44,620 nt of DNA from a virus, in IMG/VR virus record IMGVR_UViG_3300044619_002245, positions 1 to 44,620 of that record. One strand, 5' to 3'. The translations under genes and the position numbers were made by a program. Under the pieces are notes generated by a model. It was not told the DNA's origin and searched no databases. It was given only the letters and a program-made list of their open reading frames with translations. Positions 33,623-40,998 of the stretch are shown piece by piece. Every line of letters begins with the position of its first letter. Within the stretch, counting starts at the first letter, position 1.

Positions 33623-35497
33623 TTACGTCGTGAGTTGTTGGAGCAAACTGTTGCTCAATCGGCGGGGCCAGTAGGCGATCTTGCGGATGTGGCCGTTAAT
33701 GTGAGCTGAGACAAATTGCCCAATATAAAGATGCGTCAATACGCTAGGCATTGCTCCAGATGTGTCATCCGTTCCTAGCGATCCATTTCTGCACGCAATA
33801 AAATCATTTGTTTTACAGCCTGCTATCAGTTTAATAATGTCTGAAGCAGACGGTGATGCACCGATTGTTGAATTAAATACATTTGATCCTGCTGTAGTGA
33901 CACTTGCTTGCGGTATTAGACCGCTTCCATTGCCAACCAAAGACACTCTATTGCCTAAAGTGTTGTCATCGATGTCTACGATAACTCTGCTTGAGGTCGC
34001 GGTCTTTGCTCCCAAATACTCCGCAAACAACGTCCCCTCACTCTGATTATAGAAGCTGGAGATCGGCGTGACGACCGCACTGTCCGCGCTGCGGGTGGCG
34101 GCGGCGGTGGTCGTCGGGATGTAGGACGTGGCGAAGGCGCCTTGCTCAAGCTGCGGGGCGGCTATGCGGAGGGTGATGCCATCAACTGATCCGCCGATTT
34201 GACTGCCGTTGGTGTAGGCAACGCTAATTAGACCATTCGCCCTTTCGACCGAGGCGCTTGTGAATGGGTGGGAAACGCTTCTTCTTTGTGTGTTAAGAGC
34301 GGAAGATGTTGGGACGAAAGAAAAACTATTGTTTTGACCAGATATGGCTGCCCCTGCTGCTGTCAGTCCTGATACAGTATTGCGTATAGTTGTATTTGTA
34401 ACTTGCCCAGATTGTAGTTTTACATACGACGAAAATGTCCATGATTGGCCGTTAGATGCTGACACTTGCGTAAGCAAGTCTGGGTTGATGTATACAAACT
34501 CAGTTCCAGTTGGAGTTCCGCTTATTTTAACATCGACATACGCAAGACCAGATTCGGTTCCGGTGCCGATTAGTTCAATAACAACTCCGTGACTTGTAAC
34601 TGTAAAAAGCCCAGGCCAGTTCCAATGCGTCGGAGCAACCCCGCCACTCCCAATGACCCCATTGGTCGAACCACCAGCCTGCGAGTTGCGGATGCTGTTG
34701 GTTCTGGCCTCCTCAATAAGAAGCCCCAAGCTGCTGCCGCCGGAATGGTCGAAGCGGGGCCCGAAATACGCCGTGCCAGTCGTCGGGTTGTACTCTGTGG
34801 CGGTGGAACCGATCTCCAACTGCGGGGCGGCGATGCGGAGGGTTAGGTCGATGGCTGTGGCGTTGTCAATGGTCGAATCAAAGCGCATCCAAACGCGGCT
34901 TGTTGTGCCTACACTAAGTGTTCTTGTTACAGCAAATCGATAAAGCGATGACGATGCCGTGGATAAACTAATTGACGATGTCTCTACGATTGCGGGATCT
35001 CTGCCAACTATTTGCAGAATAGGATTATTCACATTTGTGAAGTTCCCCGCTGTGAGCGCAACGTAAGCCGACGCTGTCCAAGTCTGGCCAGAAGAGGCGA
35101 CAACTTGTGCTGTCGATTCAAAGCCAAAATTGGCAAACCCCAAAGATCCAGACGTATTGGTTCCGCTAATTTTAATGTCGATGTAATTAAATCCGCCAGT
35201 TGTTCCGGTTCCAGCAACCTCGATCGACACTCCTGTAGGCATACTGCTCGTCCAATTCGTCGGCATCACCCCACCGCTCCCAATCACCCCAACAGTCGCC
35301 CCAGTCGCCTCCGAATTCCGAATGTGGTTGTTCGGCGCAAACCGCAGCGTGCCAGTCGCGTCGAAATACGTCGCGTTGCTGCCTCGCGTGAAGGTGATCG
35401 CGGGGCCGACACCATGATCCAGCGTCTTCAAGCCCGCGAAGTCCCTCGAAAATGAGGGCCTCGTCGGTGAAGGAGTTTTACGGAAAGGTAGTGGCAC
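33623..35497 (-). CDS. Two-module receptor-binding/fibre protein, LamG-like
   Basis: 624 residues, GTG start at 35497 with AGGA 4-5 nt upstream. Two related modules follow one another: IRNSEATGATVGVIGSGGV (about 60) and IRNSQAGGSTNGVIGSGGV (about 269), each ending LRIAAPQLE(I/Q)G near 245 and 455. The C terminus AHINGHIRKIAYWPRRLSNS is a common ending of concanavalin-like (LamG) phage proteins. Inferred: binds host carbohydrate; a depolymerase function cannot be seen. Confidence 0.65.
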   Translation of the reverse strand: MPLPFRKTPSPTRPSFSRDFAGLKTLDHGVGPAITFTRGSNATYFDATGTLRFAPNNHIRNSEATGATVGVIGSGGVMPTNWTSSMPTGVSIEVAGTGTTGGFNYIDIKISGTNTSGSLGFANFGFESTAQVVASSGQTWTASAYVALTAGNFTNVNNPILQIVGRDPAIVETSSISLSTASSSLYRFAVTRTLSVGTTSRVWMRFDSTIDNATAIDLTLRIAAPQLEIGSTATEYNPTTGTAYFGPRFDHSGGSSLGLLIEEARTNSIRNSQAGGSTNGVIGSGGVAPTHWNWPGLFTVTSHGVVIELIGTGTESGLAYVDVKISGTPTGTEFVYINPDLLTQVSASNGQSWTFSSYVKLQSGQVTNTTIRNTVSGLTAAGAAISGQNNSFSFVPTSSALNTQRRSVSHPFTSASVERANGLISVAYTNGSQIGGSVDGITLRIAAPQLEQGAFATSYIPTTTAAATRSADSAVVTPISSFYNQSEGTLFAEYLGAKTATSSRVIVDIDDNTLGNRVSLVGNGSGLIPQASVTTAGSNVFNSTIGASPSASDIIKLIAGCKTNDFIACRNGSLGTDDTSGAMPSVLTHLYIGQFVSAHINGHIRKIAYWPRRLSNSLLQQLTT

Positions 35498-35501
35498 CGT
35501 C

Positions 35502-36083
35502 CTAAACGGGGGCCTCTAGCTGCAAGGAAAGGCGGACCCGGATGTCGCTGGCTGAAGAAAATGTCGGTGTGCCACCCGTTGTGGCCGCGACAAAAAGAGT
35601 GTTGGACGTAAGCTCAAACGGAATCACCAGACCACTGGACTCGCCGAACTTACAACCACCTAGGTCGGTGCCAGTCGTCACGGTCGCCGTGCCGATGATC
35701 TCGAAAGCACCGTCGTCGGTAATCGAGGGGGCCGCATTGACCGTGCCGAAGTTGGCGTTACTGCGAAGGAAGTAGAGCGTAATCGTCTGGCTGGCCTCGT
35801 CGTCGCGGTCGACAATACTCGCCGAGAGAATCGTGCCGCGGGTCGCCGCTGCCGTATCGGCCACGGTGACAGCAGTCGTGTTGAAAAGCACATCGCCGGC
35901 CGCATAAGCGGAGGTGTCGACTACGGGAGTGAAGCGAACGATTTTAGTCCGGAAGTTCGTGATAAGTATTCCGCCGGCCGTGGAACTGATGCCGGAGTTC
36001 AGAAGACTGTTGATCTTCTGAAGAGAACGATCGGACGAGTCCATCGGCTTGGGCTCGTTGTTTTCAGGAAAGTAAGAGGGCAT
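35502..36083 (-). CDS. Virion protein with RSLQKIN tag and beta domain
   Basis: 193 residues. The N-terminal tag MPSYFPENNEPKPMDSSDRS, then LQKIN, is shared with 28240-28473. The remainder is beta-rich (ITNFRTKIVRFTPVV; GTAYF-free, ends IRVRLSLQLEAPV). Lies between the terminase and the receptor-binding protein. Possibly a capsid or tail accessory protein. ATG start; TAG stop 4 nt before the next GTG. Confidence 0.5.
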   Translation of the reverse strand: MPSYFPENNEPKPMDSSDRSLQKINSLLNSGISSTAGGILITNFRTKIVRFTPVVDTSAYAAGDVLFNTTAVTVADTAAATRGTILSASIVDRDDEASQTITLYFLRSNANFGTVNAAPSITDDGAFEIIGTATVTTGTDLGGCKFGESSGLVIPFELTSNTLFVAATTGGTPTFSSASDIRVRLSLQLEAPV

Positions 36084-36115
36084 AGGTTATGGTATTACGG
36101 GGTTAAGATAACGCA

Positions 36116-37888
36116 TTATGCGCTAGTCAACAAATAGCCCGACCGCCGCGGGGCATACTTCGAAGTCATCGTCGACTTCCAACTGCTCATCCCGCGGCGA
36201 CTCCCACCAGTCTCTTGCGGAGGACGCAGCCCGAACCGCTCGCGGACAACATCGAGCATGACGAAGGCGGCGTCGGCCACGTCGGGCGATCGGCCGATCC
36301 TGGCCTTCATATCGGTTTTCGACTCGACGACCACCTTCATCGATCCGGACTTCCGCGTGTCGTAGTTCCGGCTGGTCATCTCCCGAGCCAGATCCGGACC
36401 AATCCCTCGAAGTTGACCATTCTGCAAAAACTCCTTCGCGCCGAACCAAAGCTCGGTCACGCGGTTGACGTATTTATCTTGGGCCGCGGTCGCATCGTAA
36501 GCCGAAAGCGATCGCCCCGAGGGAGCCCCGCCGAAATGGACGCGCAGGAACTCGTTCGACCCGCATACGGTGGCCAAGGCATCGCAAAAGGGAACACCAC
36601 CGCCTGTCACGTCCACGCCGATGTTGCGCCACGGCACTCCAGCCTTGGTCACCATGTCCTTGATCTTGCGTGCGATCTGGAAGGTGCGCGGCTCGGGGTT
36701 GCTCGCCTCCTCGTCGAGGTAGTGGAACTCGTCGAACGAAACCTGATCGACCCCATCTTTGTTCTGGCCAAACGAGCCCAAATAAATGACACACCTATCC
36801 CCGCCGCTCACAAAAGAGGGGTCGATGCCGACAATACGTTCGGTTCGGCCCCTCCAAATCGGCTTTTGATCGGCCTGGAATCGGATGATCTCGGCCTCGG
36901 AATAGATCGCTTTGCTAACCGCCTGCGGTGGCCAGAACCCCCGATAGTCGCGCCAGAAGATCGGGTTGTCCTCACCGAGTCGTTCACGCGCCTCATCGAT
37001 CTTTTCCCACTTCTGGATCGGCCATTTGTTCTCACCGGCCAAGTAGTTCGGATTCTTGAGGGCATCGAGGTGCAGACAGACCCCACCCAGCTTGGTTTCC
37101 CACTTCTCATCATTGACCGTAATGCTCCCCCACCCGTTGATCGGCTCGACGAAGCGGCCGAACGGGTCGTAGTAGGAGACAGGGTTCGCCGCCGCGCAGA
37201 TGTGGAGAAACGGGTTGTTCGAGAGGTTGGACATCGCCGTGTCGAGGAAGGCATGACCCAACTCGCTCAACTCGTCAGCCGCGACGATGACCCGCGGAGC
37301 CTTCATGCCTCGCATTTTGCCGGTCACTTCCGAGGTCTTTTTCGCCTCGGCCGGAATCAAATACACCCCCGCCTGCTCCATCCTCTCCCCGTTCCGGATC
37401 GTGTAGATGGCCGGAGTCGGAGTATCGGCGAGTTTGCCTGGGGCCACGGGCTTGACGCACGGCCAGTAACGCTGGATGGCACCCCAGACCCGCTTCTTGG
37501 CATCACGGATGCTCGTGGAGGTGACCAATGAGAGCGTGTGGAACGGCGCGGCCATCCAATTCAGGAGAGCCCAGATCGCCATGAATTCCGACTTGCCGGA
37601 CGAACCGCAGCCTGCGAAACCGACGAACTTATTGTGACAGCACTCGTAGAGCATATCGTCCGCCCACGGATGCCAGATAAAGTTCTCGGTTTTCTTATTG
37701 AAGAAAATCTGGGCCGCGTTTTTGAAATGCTCTTCGATCGGCAACATCTCCGGCGACCGCCGGTCACGGTTCACAAAGCAGTAGAGTTCGATCGCCCAAT
37801 CGGCCGTTCCGGGCACAAAATAGACCCCGTATTTCAGTCGGTATCCGACCGGAGGAGTCGGGGCATCGGAGGCAAAAATCGGGGTCAT
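36116..37888 (-). CDS. terL: Terminase large subunit
   Basis: 590 residues. Packaging ATPase: Walker A FAGCGSSGKS (K99), Walker B VIVAADEL (D205-E206). RNase H-like nuclease: D356 (RIVGIDPSF), D426 (IGVDVTGG) and D536/D539 (SPDVADA), with the usual E-rich loop before it (SKTDMKARIGRSPDVADA). It cuts the concatemer and pumps DNA into the procapsid. First gene of the late block. No SD is seen before the ATG. No small subunit gene was recognised in the window. Confidence 0.92.
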   Translation of the reverse strand: MTPIFASDAPTPPVGYRLKYGVYFVPGTADWAIELYCFVNRDRRSPEMLPIEEHFKNAAQIFFNKKTENFIWHPWADDMLYECCHNKFVGFAGCGSSGKSEFMAIWALLNWMAAPFHTLSLVTSTSIRDAKKRVWGAIQRYWPCVKPVAPGKLADTPTPAIYTIRNGERMEQAGVYLIPAEAKKTSEVTGKMRGMKAPRVIVAADELSELGHAFLDTAMSNLSNNPFLHICAAANPVSYYDPFGRFVEPINGWGSITVNDEKWETKLGGVCLHLDALKNPNYLAGENKWPIQKWEKIDEARERLGEDNPIFWRDYRGFWPPQAVSKAIYSEAEIIRFQADQKPIWRGRTERIVGIDPSFVSGGDRCVIYLGSFGQNKDGVDQVSFDEFHYLDEEASNPEPRTFQIARKIKDMVTKAGVPWRNIGVDVTGGGVPFCDALATVCGSNEFLRVHFGGAPSGRSLSAYDATAAQDKYVNRVTELWFGAKEFLQNGQLRGIGPDLAREMTSRNYDTRKSGSMKVVVESKTDMKARIGRSPDVADAAFVMLDVVRERFGLRPPQETGGSRRGMSSWKSTMTSKYAPRRSGYLLTSA

Positions 37889-37936
37889 TTTGGAAATTTT
37901 ACTGCTACAGAGTTACACAAGCGGACACAATCGTTT

Positions 37937-37965
37937 TTGATAATTTGCAGTCACTTGATTTGCAA
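37937..37965 (-). promoter_or_regulatory. Candidate promoter for the late block
   Basis: On the minus strand TTGCAA (37965-37960), 17 nt spacer, TATCAA (37942-37937), each 4 of 6 matches to sigma70 consensus. It lies 49 nt before the terminase ATG. A weak, possibly activated promoter. Confidence 0.35.
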
Positions 37966-38026
37966 TAACTTACGATGAGCGTTCTACGGGTTCGAATTTA
38001 CGGGTTTAAGGGATTATTTAACTTCT

Positions 38027-38044
38027 GTAAGTCACTCGACTTAC
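38027..38044. promoter_or_regulatory. Perfect inverted repeat, operator-like
   Basis: GTAAGTC (38027-38033), ACTC spacer, GACTTAC (38038-38044): 7-bp arms with a 4-nt spacer. It is 5 nt before the candidate integrase -35 box. No U-run follows on the plus strand, so an operator is more likely than a terminator. Confidence 0.45.
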
Positions 38045-38048
38045 TCTT

Positions 38049-38076
38049 TTGGCAGCAAAGTTACGTCCGTTATCAT
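38049..38076 (+). promoter_or_regulatory. Candidate integrase promoter
   Basis: TTGGCA (38049-38054), 16 nt, TATCAT (38071-38076), close to sigma70 consensus. It lies 71 nt before the integrase ATG and next to the inverted repeat. Confidence 0.4.
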
Positions 38077-38147
38077 TTTCGTTATTATTATGCTGTTATG
38101 AAAAATTTTGAACATTTTGACACAAAATCCAGTCACAACTAACAGCC

Positions 38148-39374
38148 ATGAAAATCGAAATCACTGACACACGAAACGAAGGCGCAGTCGTCCGACTTAA
38201 CGGGGCTCGGGCTCATGTCGCCAAGGTCCGCAATGGAGCCTACCGCCAGTTCCTCATCCGGTGGAAGGTGGGGCGGAAGACGATGCGGCGAGTCTTTGCC
38301 AAACGAGACAAAGCGATAGAGGAGGCTCAAAGGATCGTCACTGACCTGTCCAGCGCCCTCGGCGAAAAAACAACCATTCATCCAGAAGACAATCTATTCC
38401 TTCGGGAGTGTTTACGCAAAGCGGGCGGGAAAAGTCGGCTCCTTGAAGCCGTGGAACAATACGTCGCCAAGAACCCGATCGGGGCTGGGCGTAAGACGGT
38501 GAAAGAAGTATCCATCGAGTTCGTCGAAGCGATGCGCGAACGGCAAAAGTTGAAGGGGCTTTCGAAATCCTACCTCAACGGACTCTCGACCGACTCAAAC
38601 CACATCCGACGTTGGATCGGCCATCGGCAACTCAACAGCGTGACCCATGAGCAGTTTCAAGAGTATATCAGCAAGGGCGAGTGGTCGCCGTTTACCTACC
38701 GAAACCTAGTGCGTCACTGGCAGATGATGGAGAAGTTTGCCAAGAAAAAGGGCTACCTCGGTAAGGACGCCGACTCAATCACAGCGGACTTGGCTCTCCC
38801 CTCCCTCGACCGCAGAGTGGTGCCGATCTTCAAGCCTTGGGAGTTGATGCACCTTCTCCTGATCGCAAAGCCGGACGAGATCCCCTACATCGCGACGATG
38901 GCATTCGCCGGCTCGCGTCGGGCCGAGTTCCAGCGGATGACTGCTGCACAACTCCGATTCGACGAGCACCACGCGGTCATCGACGAGACAATCGCCAAGA
39001 CTGCGGCCCGCAGGACTCTGGACATAACCGACCAGATGAAAGCCTGGCTCGCGGTCGCCGAGATCCCAGAAGAAGGTCGCCTGACCAGTCATCGCCGGGT
39101 GGCAGCACTCAGCCGCAACAAAGCCCGGCTCTCTGCCGTAGGGATCGAGTGGAAGACCAACGTCCTCCGGCACTCTTTCTGCACCTACCACTATGCCAAA
39201 TACCGCAACGCCAACGAGACCTCTTACCTCGCGGGGAACAGCCCGAAGACCCTGCAAAAGCACTACCGCGGCCTCGTGACCACCGCGGAAGCCGACGAAT
39301 GGTTTAATATCAATCCAATATCAGTGCGGGCTTATGCAGAGGAAAATGGCTTGTCACCCCTCATAAAATGGTGA
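38148..39374 (+). CDS. int: Tyrosine recombinase/integrase
   Basis: 408 residues. The N-terminal half has arm-binding and SAM-like core-binding parts. Catalytic residues: R257 (AGSRRAE), K284 (TIAKT), R341-H342 (NVLRHSF), Y373 (KHYRGL). Two canonical sites are changed: Asn338 at the first HxxR position and Asn364 at the H/W position (AGNSP). Known: these are variable sites; my recollection is that PVC-group integrases often carry Asn. It would insert the phage into the host chromosome, so the phage is temperate. ATG start. Confidence 0.92.
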   Translation: MKIEITDTRNEGAVVRLNGARAHVAKVRNGAYRQFLIRWKVGRKTMRRVFAKRDKAIEEAQRIVTDLSSALGEKTTIHPEDNLFLRECLRKAGGKSRLLEAVEQYVAKNPIGAGRKTVKEVSIEFVEAMRERQKLKGLSKSYLNGLSTDSNHIRRWIGHRQLNSVTHEQFQEYISKGEWSPFTYRNLVRHWQMMEKFAKKKGYLGKDADSITADLALPSLDRRVVPIFKPWELMHLLLIAKPDEIPYIATMAFAGSRRAEFQRMTAAQLRFDEHHAVIDETIAKTAARRTLDITDQMKAWLAVAEIPEEGRLTSHRRVAALSRNKARLSAVGIEWKTNVLRHSFCTYHYAKYRNANETSYLAGNSPKTLQKHYRGLVTTAEADEWFNINPISVRAYAEENGLSPLIKW

Positions 39375-39425
39375 ACAACCACATACTACTAGTGTCTAAT
39401 GCTTCAAGAAAGGAAACCAACAACC

Positions 39426-39734
39426 ATGACCACCACCACAAAACACGGTCAACTCAAAGCAGGCACGGAACGTGTCAGCTACGTGGAAAGTAAAAAGACA
39501 TCCTCTGCACTGAGGATTTTGGCTGCTGCCAAGCAGACCAATGTCTCTTCACTTATCCGCGAAGCGACCGCTGCGTATCTGACGAAGGAAGACCCAGACA
39601 AAACGCTGTCCCGCGTTGCCGAGGAATTGGCCGTTTACAAAGCCGATACCAAAGAAGAACGTGCCGCTGACAGCCTCGACCCAGAAATGCAGAAAACCAT
39701 CGCTTCCCTTCTGCGGAAACACCGCAAAGGGTGA
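39426..39734 (+). CDS. Small regulatory-like protein
   Basis: 102 residues from ATG 39426, with AAGAAAGGAAA 10 nt upstream; a Met at 39399 would extend it without an SD. The middle (SSALRILAAAKQTNVSSLIREATAAYL) looks like a ribbon-helix-helix second and third helix (VSSLIREA). The C terminus is Lys/Glu-rich. Inferred DNA-binding repressor or antitoxin. It is followed by an intrinsic terminator. Confidence 0.6.
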   Translation: MTTTTKHGQLKAGTERVSYVESKKTSSALRILAAAKQTNVSSLIREATAAYLTKEDPDKTLSRVAEELAVYKADTKEERAADSLDPEMQKTIASLLRKHRKG

Positions 39735-39740
39735 CACGGT

Positions 39741-39772
39741 GCCGCGGGGGTGGGACCCCGCGGCTTCTTTTT
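39741..39772 (+). terminator. Intrinsic terminator
   Basis: GCCGCGGGG (39741-39749), loop GTGGGA, CCCCGCGGC (39756-39764), then TTCTTTTT. A 9-bp all-GC stem with a T-rich tail, 6 nt after the stop of 39426-39734. It ends the integrase/first-regulator unit. Confidence 0.9.
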
Positions 39773-39819
39773 CACTACGCCATATTAACCATAACAACTA
39801 CACAGGTAGCCCATAAACA

Positions 39820-39984
39820 ATGACATTAGACCTCACCAATAACCTGAAATCCGAACTCGACGAAGCGGCTCACTACTGCTCGGTTCCTCCCGAGAAACTT
39901 GCCTCTCTATTTGTCGAGGACGGATTGCGGCTGTATCGTGACAGCCGAGATGAACTCAGAGACAGTATCGACCGAGAAGACTAA
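39820..39984 (+). CDS. Small antitoxin-like protein, 54 residues
   Basis: ATG 39820 to TAA 39982-39984. The product (MTLDLTNNLKSELDEAAHYC to the acidic DSRDELRDSIDRED) has an N-terminal strand followed by a helix, as in RHH or other small DNA-binding proteins. No SD is seen. It overlaps the next gene, in another frame, by 35 nt. Function unknown. Confidence 0.5.
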   Translation: MTLDLTNNLKSELDEAAHYCSVPPEKLASLFVEDGLRLYRDSRDELRDSIDRED

Positions 39985-40126
39985 CAACCTGCGTAACCCA
40001 AAGCTCATACGCAGCTTCGCCAGCGACCCCGAACTCGAAGACCGCCTGAAAAAGGAGTCTGAGAGTTCGGGGCGCTCTATGAGTTCGGTCATCCGACTGG
40101 CGCTGCGTAAATTCTTCGGGTTGTAA
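39950..40126 (+). CDS. Ribbon-helix-helix (Arc/CopG-like) protein
   Basis: 58 residues from ATG 39950 (MNSETVSTEKTNNLRNPKL). The C-terminal part SDPELEDRLKKESESSGRSM, then SVIRLALRKFF, is the helix-turn-helix of RHH proteins (GRSMSSVIRLAL). Arc-type dimeric repressors of this size are common in phages. The longer 75-residue ORF begins inside the previous gene. The TAA starts a GTAATAACACC junction element. Confidence 0.6.
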   Translation: MNSETVSTEKTNNLRNPKLIRSFASDPELEDRLKKESESSGRSMSSVIRLALRKFFGL

Positions 40127-40136
40127 TAACACCATA

Positions 40137-40424
40137 ATGACTTCCATGATTCTGGAGTGCGAGTCGTTCACTGCGACTCCGCTCGAAAGCGGGAAGCTAC
40201 GCCTGGAGATCAAAGCTCCGGTCGAGCGGCCCAAAGAAACACTCGGTCCCCGTGAGGCGGCAGAGCGTCTCAGCGCCGTCTTCGGCCGGACAGTGCAGAA
40301 GCACTCACTCGGCTACTGGCGCAAACGCGGCCTCCCCTACACCCAAGTCGGGGACAAGAAATTCATCTACCACGATGTCGCCATCACCCGCTGGGCGCAG
40401 GGGCTCGGAACTTCGATCCTGTGA
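40137..40424 (+). CDS. Excisionase/MerR-like HTH protein
   Basis: 95 residues (a later ATG at 40146 is possible). LGPREAAERLSAVFGRTVQK, then HSLGYWRKRGLPYTQVGDKK, is a MerR-type winged-helix pattern as in phage excisionases and DNA-binding regulators. Found a few genes after int, so an Xis-like role is plausible, but replication control is possible. Stop TGA overlaps the GTG of the next gene. Confidence 0.6.
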   Translation: MTSMILECESFTATPLESGKLRLEIKAPVERPKETLGPREAAERLSAVFGRTVQKHSLGYWRKRGLPYTQVGDKKFIYHDVAITRWAQGLGTSIL

Positions 40425-40882
40425 ACTCCAGGCAAAAAGGAAAACGTGTCGAGCGGCTCTGGCGCGATCAACTGCGCGAAGCAGGGTTTCTCAAAGCCTT
40501 CCGCGGACAGCAGTATTGCGGTGCGGCCGGCGATGCCGATGTCGTCTGCCCTGAGTTGCCGACGATCCACTTCGAAGTGAAAGGCGTGCAGAACCTGAAC
40601 GTCCTCGCTGCGATGAAGCAGGCGATCGCCGACAGTGCGAAAAGTGGCCGGACGCCGACAGTCGCCCACAAAAAGAACGGCGAGCCGTGGCTTGTGACCA
40701 TGCTCGCCGATGACTGGCTGCGTCTCGTTAAGGACTCTGACTGGGTTAGTCCAGCAGATCCCCAAACGTCTCCCGCCACAAAGCAGAGCGTGAACTACGA
40801 CGTGGTGCCTCATCGCACAGCGACCTTAGTCGACTGCCCGACGAGTAGTAATAGTTGTTCCCCTGCCGCTGGACATACGTGA
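40421..40882 (+). CDS. Holliday junction resolvase-like PD-(D/E)XK nuclease
   Basis: 153 residues, GTG start in a GTGA overlap. E11 (GKRVERLW), D38/D40 (GAAGDADVV) and E52-V-K54 (HFEVKG) form the PD-(D/E)XK site; residues 1-110 fit an Hjc/RecU-like resolvase. The last ~45 residues are low in structure and overlap an antisense gene (40746-40982), which may mark a fusion or lost stop. Resolves branched DNA in recombination-dependent replication. Confidence 0.65.
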   Translation: MNSRQKGKRVERLWRDQLREAGFLKAFRGQQYCGAAGDADVVCPELPTIHFEVKGVQNLNVLAAMKQAIADSAKSGRTPTVAHKKNGEPWLVTMLADDWLRLVKDSDWVSPADPQTSPATKQSVNYDVVPHRTATLVDCPTSSNSCSPAAGHT

Positions 40883-40982
40883 TGCCGTTCGGGGTATCTA
40901 GGTCGATCAGGTAAAAGCCATCCGCCCAAGCGGTTCCGCCAAGCAGGATAGCTACGATTAGTGAGTTAATAATTTTCATCAT
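40746..40982 (-). CDS. Predicted secreted small protein, antisense to the resolvase-like gene
   Basis: 78 residues. N terminus MMKIINSLIVAILLGGTAWA is a textbook signal peptide (basic start, hydrophobic core, AWA cleavage site), followed by DGFYLIDLDTPNGITYVQRQ and a Tyr/Ser-rich part. The start has two ATGs (40982 or 40979). It overlaps 137 nt of the resolvase-like gene on the other strand and starts 16 nt from the helicase start. An only-signal-peptide gene in the early block suggests a superinfection-exclusion or lysogenic-conversion factor; inferred. Confidence 0.55.
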   Translation of the reverse strand: MMKIINSLIVAILLGGTAWADGFYLIDLDTPNGITYVQRQGNNYYYSSGSRLRSLCDEAPRRSSRSALWRETFGDLLD

Positions 40983-40998
40983 ACATTAGACGTTGCAC

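Larger units (their letters stand above)
37949..38136. promoter_or_regulatory. Divergent control region with three AGTCAC repeats; possible attP
   Basis: AGTCAC occurs at 37949, 38030 and 38131 within the 259-bp gap between the terminase and integrase genes, once inside a larger inverted repeat. Spacings of 81 and 101 bp suit arm-type binding sites for integrase or repressor. A GGGTTCGAATT string at 37988 looks like a tRNA T-loop, so a tRNA-type attachment core is possible but unproven. The rest of the gap is AT-rich with no gene. Confidence 0.35.

Noticed and set aside
32176-33633. 485-codon plus-strand ORF across three minus genes
   Set aside because: It runs across several well-supported minus genes, ignores their boundaries and has shadow-like composition.
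36215-37531. 438-codon plus-strand ORF opposite terL
   Set aside because: terL on the minus strand has complete ATPase and nuclease motifs; the plus ORF is a codon-bias shadow.
37981-38010. tRNA fragment at GGGTTCGAATT
   Set aside because: Only the loop-like bases match; the flanks do not pair as a T-stem, so no tRNA gene is called. Kept only as a possible attP clue.
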